In this document: positions 26,041-32,156 of the stretch, piece by piece
How the letters are laid out: each line of letters opens with the position of its first letter
How positions within the stretch are numbered: the stretch's first letter is position 1
Origin: Nitrospiraceae bacterium
GTDB taxonomy: Bacteria > Nitrospirota > Nitrospiria > Nitrospirales > Nitrospiraceae
Assembly (NCBI GenBank): GCA_919902665.1
Contig: CAKKRK010000238.1
Span: 1-34,667 of the forward strand
Direction: 5' to 3'
DNA: 34,667 nucleotides
The notes under the pieces: generated by a model
Told to the model about the DNA's origin: nothing
The model's database searches: none
What the model saw: only the letters and a program-made list of their open reading frames with translations
Position numbers and translations under genes: made by a program

Positions 26041-27516
26041 TCAATGGACAAGATGTATGAGCGGGTCGTCCGTGTAGCTACGATCAAAAGCCTCTCCAAG
26101 TGCTTCATTAACTGGGTCGTATCTTGCTGGTTGTCGAAATACGGCAAGGATTGCACCGGCAAGGAGCTGAGCGTCCTCAGGGGTAGAACCATTTTTCTGC
26201 TTTACTTTATCGATGGGATCACCAGCTACTAGTGCTTTAGCTACATTATGTGCCACTTCTTCATCGGCATTGTCCCAAGTCTCAAAGTTTTGGAGGCTCT
26301 TGTTGTTTAGTGATGGGAATGTAGCTTTTGCTATATGCCGTCCAACTTTCAGTGCCGAATCTTTCAATACATTAAATGAAAACTTGGCACCAAGTTTCAT
26401 CCACTTGCCCTCATCGTTTGCAATAATATAGTCACTTAAATTGATTGTTTCGTAATCAGGCGTGCATAGTTTAGCCAATTCCTCGATCTGTAAGATGTAT
26501 CGCGTTTTGGTGGAAGGAGTAAGTGCCGTGAGCGCCTCTATTGCTCCAATAATGATAAATGGGATGAGCCCTGGAATTGGATGCGGGTCTCCCACTAGGT
26601 GTGGATTCGGTTTGATATCAAGAATCGGTGGATGGATGTGCTCTCTGCTAGGATCGTCATGATCCTCAGGATTGCCGCCAATGTGTGCAATGACCGTATG
26701 AAACACGATGGCACCCAACCCATAAGCGGGCCCAATGTTTAGGACTCCACACACATCGGCTGCGGCCTCTTCACCCCAGAACCGCCATAGGGATGCCAGG
26801 GCATCCGCATTTGGTCCGCTGAAGAGGCCCGTGATTCCCTCCAGCAATTCGGGCAACAAACCTTCGTCCGCATGCAAGACATCGTGACCACCTATTTCGT
26901 GTGCGAGAATAGACCAAAGAATGGGGTGGTTTATATAGCCTGATGGCAAACTTACTACACCTGCCGTGAAATCAGCTGACAGCTCTTTCATTAACTCCAC
27001 ACTATACATATATGGAGGAGGAGAGACTTGATGTGAGGGAAGTATGGGAGCAGTGAAGGCACCAAGCGGAGGCAGTCTTTGTTTACGACCGAGACCCAGC
27101 TTAACCCGATCATCAGAATAGAGAAAAGAGGTATAAATGTCTGCAATTACGGCTTGCAATCTCTGGACTGAACTGTGCACAGGGCTCGTGGTTGACACTT
27201 GTGTTGCCGCGTTTGCGCAGAAGATGAGCCCCCACCACCCGTGTGGTTGAGGGAAGGAGAGGAGCATCTTCTCGCATATCTGTTGAAGATTATTTAGTAA
27301 AGGTTTGCTGAAGCCATTCTGATATTCCAGAGGCAATTCTTCAGACGCGGCCTCGATTAACTTCCCGAGAGCTCGCACTTTATTTCGATTCGTGCCATGC
27401 GGCGGCGTCTTCACTGGGCCAGCCGAGAAGTAATCATCCTTGGTCGTAAGCAGCCGGTGCAAATCCAAGAATCTATCACTTGTTAGGCCCGTACGTTGTT
27501 CTTGTGTTTGCAACAT
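26041..27516 (-). CDS. HExxxH zincin-like putative leader peptidase
   Basis: 491 residues with no signal peptide, so cytoplasmic. The start has AAGGAGG seven bases upstream. The middle contains LWSILAHEIGGHDVLHADEG, giving His206-Glu207-x3-His211, and 38 residues later WGEEAAADVCG with Glu249-Glu250 and Asp254. This pairing of HExxxH with EExxAD resembles the HExxGH/EECRAE arrangement of M49 dipeptidyl peptidases. HExxxH is also found in TldD, which trims RiPP leaders, but overall resemblance to either family is not evident. The gene overlaps the SagB gene by 41 bases and ends the cluster. Role as leader protease is inferred from motif and context; a structural zinc protein or immunity factor remains possible. 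Confidence 0.7.
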   Translation of the reverse strand: MLQTQEQRTGLTSDRFLDLHRLLTTKDDYFSAGPVKTPPHGTNRNKVRALGKLIEAASEELPLEYQNGFSKPLLNNLQQICEKMLLSFPQPHGWWGLIFCANAATQVSTTSPVHSSVQRLQAVIADIYTSFLYSDDRVKLGLGRKQRLPPLGAFTAPILPSHQVSPPPYMYSVELMKELSADFTAGVVSLPSGYINHPILWSILAHEIGGHDVLHADEGLLPELLEGITGLFSGPNADALASLWRFWGEEAAADVCGVLNIGPAYGLGAIVFHTVIAHIGGNPEDHDDPSREHIHPPILDIKPNPHLVGDPHPIPGLIPFIIIGAIEALTALTPSTKTRYILQIEELAKLCTPDYETINLSDYIIANDEGKWMKLGAKFSFNVLKDSALKVGRHIAKATFPSLNNKSLQNFETWDNADEEVAHNVAKALVAGDPIDKVKQKNGSTPEDAQLLAGAILAVFRQPARYDPVNEALGEAFDRSYTDDPLIHLVH

Positions 27517-28360
27517 GTGAAACCCTCCTTAAGCCCAGGTTGATGTTTGAATCCCGTTGTGATTTCACAGTTCCGATGGCAAGCGTATAAATTGTCGAGT
27601 GAGTAATTCCATCGATAGCTAAAAAGTCGTCCACCTCTCGTTCAAAAAAACCTCCAAGATTGACAGAGCCAAATCCAAGACTTCCTGCTACAAGATTTAT
27701 GTTCTGTGCGACGTGGCCAGCTTCAAGTAGGATAAATCGATAGCCTCTATCGCCATACTTGAAGGTAGATCGCTCAAACATAGCTGTAATAAAGATGACC
27801 AGGGAAGCCTTCGTCACAGCCGGCATCTGAACAAAAGATTTCTTGAAGGTTTTTGTTTGGTCGCCGCTCCTGACGAGCTCAACTACACGATGAGAGGGGT
27901 TAAAGTGGTATAAACCAGTCGCCAGACCCCGCACTCGCGTGGCGTGAAAAAAGATCTCTAATGGATAAAGTGCCCCAGCAGAGGGGACGACGCGTCTTCG
28001 ACGGATTGGGCTTTCACCTGCGTGGGCCGGTGTGAAATCAACGATGCCATATCCTAGGAGCAGGAGTGCTGCAAGATAATTTAATGGCATAGAAACTTTA
28101 ATGAATTCGCGACGAGATATGCGACCTTGTATGGCCTCTCTTACTGATAGACGAAGTGTCGGCAAGCGTTTTGGTAATGCTACGGTTGGGTAACCGTCAA
28201 ATTGTAGGCTCTCAGGAAGACTTGCGACGTATTCACGAACTTCTTTCTCGGTAAGTCCTGGCGCATGACGTCCCAGCTTGCTATTTTCATGAAACAATTC
28301 CCAGAGAGAAGTTTCGGATCCTGCCGAGAATGCGAGATCTTGCCAACGGATAAAAGTCAT
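27476..28360 (-). CDS. SagB-type FMN-dependent azoline dehydrogenase
   Basis: 294 residues of nitroreductase fold. Key blocks are RRRRVVPSAGALYPLE (residues 120-135, FMN phosphate and isoalloxazine contacts) and KYGDRGYRFILLEAGHVAQN (201-220), followed by NLVAGSLGFGSVNLGGFFE and the C-terminal YTLAIG. These are standard for SagB/McbC-type enzymes, which oxidise thiazolines and oxazolines to aromatic azoles on a RiPP precursor. An N-terminal region of about 80 residues precedes the domain. It starts 15 bases after the YcaO gene ends, so it is the B component of the BCD synthetase. The last 30 residues, overlapping the next gene, show no domain match. Confidence 0.9.
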   Translation of the reverse strand: MTFIRWQDLAFSAGSETSLWELFHENSKLGRHAPGLTEKEVREYVASLPESLQFDGYPTVALPKRLPTLRLSVREAIQGRISRREFIKVSMPLNYLAALLLLGYGIVDFTPAHAGESPIRRRRVVPSAGALYPLEIFFHATRVRGLATGLYHFNPSHRVVELVRSGDQTKTFKKSFVQMPAVTKASLVIFITAMFERSTFKYGDRGYRFILLEAGHVAQNINLVAGSLGFGSVNLGGFFEREVDDFLAIDGITHSTIYTLAIGTVKSQRDSNINLGLRRVSHVANTRTTYGPNK

Positions 28361-28375
28361 AATGTGTATGAGATT

Positions 28376-29689
28376 TCAAGCAAAAGGGTGGGGAAAGGGG
28401 TTGTCAATCTTGATCTGGCCTGGATGACGCGTTGCAAATTTCTTCTGCATTACCCGCAATCGACTTCCTCCCAATGCCCTGAATTGATGTCCCATATACA
28501 AAGGGTGAAAGCCCGGAATGATTGCTCGTAAAACGTGTAGTCCAAGGTCTTTTATATCTTCCGTTGTGATATCAGCGAGTAGAACCGGATGCCCAACGGA
28601 AGAAATACGCTGAATGAGAGAATCAAGATCTTTTTCAGGATGCCCAGTGGAATGGTTCCTTAGTTCCTGAAAAGAAATCTGATTGGGCGAGGCGAATAGA
28701 AACTCAGCCTTCCGCGCATTTGCATGGTCGTAGTAAACGGCAGCGTGGGATTTTGGGTCGACTACATGTTCCCAATTTGTTCCTGGAGAAAAAGGCTTGG
28801 TCTGTTTTTCACGTAGCGCAAACGGAATGATTTGCGCCAGTTCTTCCAAACTCTTCTGGACGGCTATTTCAGGATCGAGACTGCAACCCGCCGCAACAAG
28901 CAGCGCAGGTGCTTTGGGAATTCCACATCTCATAGTCGAAAAGACCACGGTGACTCCGTGGTCCAGAGTAAAATCCAAGAGGGCAATTGATGATTCAGGC
29001 CGTGAGAGCCGCTGGGCGAGCAGTTGATTTTGATTACTAAGAGAGCCAAGGCGAATGTGCGGTCGTGATAGCTCAGTCTGCCAAGCTATTGCGATTGCAT
29101 CTCGTTCGACCACCTCACAAATCCCAGAAATTGCGGCAAGGGTCGGATCCGTATGGCACGCTAGGCCAGTGGACATCAACGGGGCTAGTAGTGGTTCGCT
29201 GGCCAGCTCACGACTCCCGTAAGCAAGATACACGAAGTCTGCTGGAACGTATTTTTTATCACCGGAGACGATATCAATCGCGGGAACCCAGCGGATTGGT
29301 GTCTCCCGAGTAAATGGAGAAAAAGGGAAAGTCGGATCAGAATACTGTTCGGCAGTGTAGAGCGCAAATATTTCTGGTTGAACGCAACGGAATGGTGCTG
29401 ATAAATATGAAGTGAGCGAAAGCTCCTCACGAATATAGGCAATGGCACAGTATCGTTCCACCGCCTCGCCAACCGCCTTGGAGATGGCGCGCTCCCTGTC
29501 AATTGCTACTCCTGTTCCATAAATCCTGCCTTTTTTAGTGGGTCCTGAAATCCCATCAACCATGCAGGTTTCTGCAGACATGCAGACAAAGTTTGGAGTT
29601 CCTGCGCCGTGCCTGACCTCACTGACATGGCGTATGATGCCAACCCGATCATCAACGAGCAAGCCTAATAGATCGGTAATGGTAGTCAT
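28376..29689 (-). CDS. YcaO-domain cyclodehydratase (TOMM D protein)
   Basis: 437 residues. ATP-binding YcaO motifs are present: AISKAVGEAVERY (68-80) and STGLACHTDPTLAAISGICE followed by VVERDA (173-198), the S-x3-A-x2-E-x3-E and E-x2-ER patterns. The extreme C-terminus is NPFPHPFA, with prolines at 431, 433 and 435. That is an exact PxPxP, the tail typical of azoline-forming YcaO enzymes, where it helps shape the active site. The enzyme activates peptide amides with ATP so that Cys, Ser or Thr side chains cyclise. Four bases separate it from the C-protein gene and 15 from sagB-type, so all three are co-translated. Confidence 0.93.
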   Translation of the reverse strand: MTTITDLLGLLVDDRVGIIRHVSEVRHGAGTPNFVCMSAETCMVDGISGPTKKGRIYGTGVAIDRERAISKAVGEAVERYCAIAYIREELSLTSYLSAPFRCVQPEIFALYTAEQYSDPTFPFSPFTRETPIRWVPAIDIVSGDKKYVPADFVYLAYGSRELASEPLLAPLMSTGLACHTDPTLAAISGICEVVERDAIAIAWQTELSRPHIRLGSLSNQNQLLAQRLSRPESSIALLDFTLDHGVTVVFSTMRCGIPKAPALLVAAGCSLDPEIAVQKSLEELAQIIPFALREKQTKPFSPGTNWEHVVDPKSHAAVYYDHANARKAEFLFASPNQISFQELRNHSTGHPEKDLDSLIQRISSVGHPVLLADITTEDIKDLGLHVLRAIIPGFHPLYMGHQFRALGGSRLRVMQKKFATRHPGQIKIDNPFPHPFA

Positions 29690-29693
29690 GGAA

Positions 29694-30764
29694 TCATACT
29701 CTCGATGGCGTATTGTTGATTGCGCATCCAGGATTCAACACAGCAAGAGAAGATTGCTGATGAAAAGGGCTGCAGTCGGAGCATCGAGGTACCTTCAGAA
29801 CTCTTCGGGGCGTCATGCCGCCGGCGAGCAAGTTTACTTCCAGAATGCGGCCGTAACTTTGACCCGGTAGTGTCTGCGTATAGTGTCTAGTAAGTTCAAA
29901 AGCTGCAATGTCTCCCAGAATTGATGCCATGGAAGGATGAAACCCCACAATATGCTGACCTTCAAATGCGACCGAGTCAATGAGCGATTCAGTCAGATCG
30001 TCAGTCGAATGGCTGCGTTGTCGAGATAGAAAACACATGTAACATGCCGTTTCGCCAGGAATAACCAAGGGGCCCACGAGTCCAGTAAAATTTGTCAAAG
30101 TAATTGGCATAAACTTGATTTTCTTCTGGAGACACAGACGATTCCATGAGAGTAGGGATTGTTGACCTCCAAAATCAGATGTGGCAATGAGACAGTCTCC
30201 TTCAGGCAATTGACAGCCTTCTTGCCACTTGATGAAACGATTTGACGAAGCGCCCCATTCGGTAGTCTTGAGATGGCCAGTACTATCAAAAAAACGCAGA
30301 TTGCGTTGCCTGGTATCATCAATGATCTGGAAATTCTGTTGGCCACAGGCAAGCAGCGACATGATAAGTTGTCTGGAAATGTAGTTTATGCCGACGATTA
30401 AGATACGGGTAGACTTAAATCGCTCGATCATAGTTGCGGACACTCCGTCAAAGTGCCAAAAAAAGATGTCTAGATGAGATTCCGTTGCTGCTGCAGAGCG
30501 TCCTCGAAAAGCCCCCGATACAAGAAATCCTCGGTCCAAAAGGTGTGCAATGACTTTCTCAACCTGAGGCTTTGCTAGCTTAGAAAGCCGACTTGCGATC
30601 TCATCGGTAGTAGCCCCGCCATTTTGGGAGGTCATGAGAACTGTGCGCACTATTTCTTTTGCGTCTGCTCCGCAAATTTTCAGTTCATTGCACCCACGTT
30701 TCAGGACAACGCCATCAGGAATCTCTATGACCTGAACGGGAACGCTGTAAATATACTCCCTCAT
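29694..30764 (-). CDS. TOMM cyclodehydratase partner (E1-like C protein with RRE)
   Basis: 356 residues from the ATG at 30764; a TTG two codons upstream is open. Residues of roughly 8-85 form a winged-helix-like RiPP recognition element (VIEIPDGVVLKRGCNELKIC, TTDEIASRLSKLAKPQVEKV, HLLDRGFLV). A degenerate E1/ThiF Rossmann segment follows (TRILIVGINYISRQLIMSLL) without the usual GxGxxG. Two CxxC pairs, ETACYMC and PRCSDC, make the structural zinc site, and GPLVIPGETACYMCFLSRQR is the family's signature block. Such proteins bind the leader peptide and present the core to YcaO. A 117-base gap separates it from the precursor gene, while YcaO follows after four bases. Confidence 0.88.
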   Translation of the reverse strand: MREYIYSVPVQVIEIPDGVVLKRGCNELKICGADAKEIVRTVLMTSQNGGATTDEIASRLSKLAKPQVEKVIAHLLDRGFLVSGAFRGRSAAATESHLDIFFWHFDGVSATMIERFKSTRILIVGINYISRQLIMSLLACGQQNFQIIDDTRQRNLRFFDSTGHLKTTEWGASSNRFIKWQEGCQLPEGDCLIATSDFGGQQSLLSWNRLCLQKKIKFMPITLTNFTGLVGPLVIPGETACYMCFLSRQRSHSTDDLTESLIDSVAFEGQHIVGFHPSMASILGDIAAFELTRHYTQTLPGQSYGRILEVNLLAGGMTPRRVLKVPRCSDCSPFHQQSSLAVLNPGCAINNTPSRV

Positions 30765-30880
30765 GGGCAACCGTGAACTGCCACTGATCTGTTACATCCT
30801 TAAACAAGCAGAGCGATTTAGTAACATAGAATCTGACTGCTCGCTAAGATTAAGAAGGCTGTAGAGCATCTTATGAATGC

Positions 30881-31120
30881 TTAGCAAAAGCAGAAACATC
30901 CCCCGCATCTGATTGGATCGTACATTGTCCCCATATTGACTGCGAACTTGGTCGGATCGTCTCCCCAGTATTTCTGTATCTGTTTCCCGATCGTATTGAA
31001 ATCATCAAAGGTAAGGTTGTCGAGCTTCCTTTTAATTAGTGTTTCAGCTGATTTTTTGGGCAACGCCTTAACGATTAGGGTCGCTCCGGTAATTTTCTTT
31101 GAAGTTTTTTTTGGTGCCAT
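30881..31120 (-). CDS. TOMM RiPP precursor peptide with CGGCFCFC core
   Basis: 79 residues. It is preceded by an almost ideal AGAGGAGGA six bases from the ATG, among the best ribosome sites in the cluster. The leader starts MAPKKTSKKITGATLIVKAL, is Lys-rich and amphipathic, and contains no cysteine. The C-terminus is MYDPIRCGGCFCFC, with Cys at 72, 75, 77 and 79, the only cysteines in the protein. A Cys-free leader followed by a Gly/Cys/Phe core is the classic layout of thiazole-forming precursors. The gene lies immediately upstream of the C, D and B synthetase genes. It overlaps the methyltransferase 3' end by 53 bases in another frame. Cleavage site and number of heterocycles cannot be read from sequence; Cys79 has a free carboxylate and may stay open. 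Confidence 0.85.
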   Translation of the reverse strand: MAPKKTSKKITGATLIVKALPKKSAETLIKRKLDNLTFDDFNTIGKQIQKYWGDDPTKFAVNMGTMYDPIRCGGCFCFC

Positions 31121-32033
31121 GAGTCCTCCTCTTTTGGTTTATCGGTTTCCTACTAATGGTCTGCACGATCGCCCCTTCTGCGCCTGCTTTGGTTCTCGAT
31201 CGATGGACCCCTTTTGTGCCCGTAACGGCAAAAACCATTAAGGCTCCAAAAAACTGCTGAGTTAGGTTGCGAAGCCCGCACCGCAAGTGATCTGCATCTG
31301 CAGCAGAGATTAGGCGAGTCTTCTGAGCATGTGCGATATTGGGCTCGATTCTCCACGCCTTATTTGCCAATTCATAATCCGAGATTGTCAGAGCGATGGT
31401 CTGAACTGTTACGAATTGAAATCTGCACTGGGTGAAGAGATTTGGCAATTGATGTGCAATGCCTCCATGGTAAACGCTTTTCTTCAGGATACTCGTAAGA
31501 AGTTCGTCAGAAGACTGCTCACCTGTACTGATGACCAAAGAGTCCCAGTCTGGCTCGAACGCGACCAGACGCCCTCTAGGCCTGAGAACCCTATGAGCTT
31601 CCGATATGACCGCAGCGGGCTGCTCACAATGTGTCAACACACTAAAGCATACGCTGCCATTAAATTTGTTCGCTGGAAAATCTAGCTTGTGAGCGTCGCA
31701 AGGGTAGAATTCTATGGGTAGCGCGGTCCGGCGGAATCTGCGTTTTGCTTCTTGGATCATCACCTTGCTCTTGTCTATTCCTACAACTAATCCTGTTTTT
31801 CCAACAAAGCTGGCGAGCACCTTAGCATCATGACCTACTCCGCATCCGATATCGAGCAGCACATGCCCATTTTTCGGTCTCAGAAAAGAAGCTATGTGCT
31901 CTTTTGCAGTTCTCATGTTTTGATTCGCATTGGACCGGTCCAGATAGTCGATATATGATATCGGGTTAGTAGAACGATCCACGTCTCTGAATTCATATAA
32001 TGAACCAACTCGTTGTTTATTCACGTAGCACAC
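31068..32033 (-). CDS. SAM-dependent class I methyltransferase (RiPP tailoring)
   Basis: 321 residues from a GTG start with no clear ribosome site; a GTG nine bases downstream is an alternative. The SAM-binding motif I is HVLLDIGCGVGHDAKVLASF (residues 57-76). Further blocks are GLVVGIDKSKVMIQEAKRRF, the motif-IV-like NGSVCFSVLTHCEQP and RVLRPRGRLVAFEPDWDSL, as in UbiE/Methyltransf_11 enzymes. The fold seems to end near MVFAVTGTK. The last 45 or so residues, basic and low-complexity, run into the precursor gene and may be a read-through tail. Position between the receptor and precursor suggests it methylates the modified peptide. Target atom is unknown. Confidence 0.8.
   Translation of the reverse strand: MCYVNKQRVGSLYEFRDVDRSTNPISYIDYLDRSNANQNMRTAKEHIASFLRPKNGHVLLDIGCGVGHDAKVLASFVGKTGLVVGIDKSKVMIQEAKRRFRRTALPIEFYPCDAHKLDFPANKFNGSVCFSVLTHCEQPAAVISEAHRVLRPRGRLVAFEPDWDSLVISTGEQSSDELLTSILKKSVYHGGIAHQLPNLFTQCRFQFVTVQTIALTISDYELANKAWRIEPNIAHAQKTRLISAADADHLRCGLRNLTQQFFGALMVFAVTGTKGVHRSRTKAGAEGAIVQTISRKPINQKRRTHGTKKNFKENYRSDPNR
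31124..31132 (-). promoter_or_regulatory. strong ribosome binding site of the precursor gene
   Basis: AGAGGAGGA on the minus strand, six bases from the ATG at 31120 when counted from the GGAGG core. It decides the start and suggests high translation of the precursor compared with the poorly endowed synthetase genes. Confidence 0.75.
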
Positions 32034-32131
32034 ATCGTGTAGATGGTGGGCATTCCATATCTATGTCAAGTGAGTACTTTTCTGCATAGGATCACCTCAC
32101 GAAACCTTCCGTATTTTCCTCGACCGTCCTT

Positions 32132-32149
32132 CCCATCCCTTTCGATGGG
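32132..32149 (-). terminator. short stem-loop after the island receptor gene
   Basis: CCCATC and GATGGG form a 6-bp stem around a 6-base loop, seven bases beyond the receptor stop. No U-run follows, so it could attenuate or stabilise the receptor mRNA rather than terminate. It lies in the 123-base gap before the methyltransferase gene. Confidence 0.35.
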
Positions 32150-32156
32150 TGGTGAC

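Noticed and set aside
26041..27516. Naming the cluster peptidase TldD or DPP III
   Set aside because: Only the short zinc motifs match. Overall length pattern and other blocks of those families are not visible.
32034..32156. A second short precursor gene between receptor and methyltransferase
   Set aside because: Only frames under 20 codons occur, none Cys-rich or with a ribosome site. A TTGACA is present but has no convincing -10.
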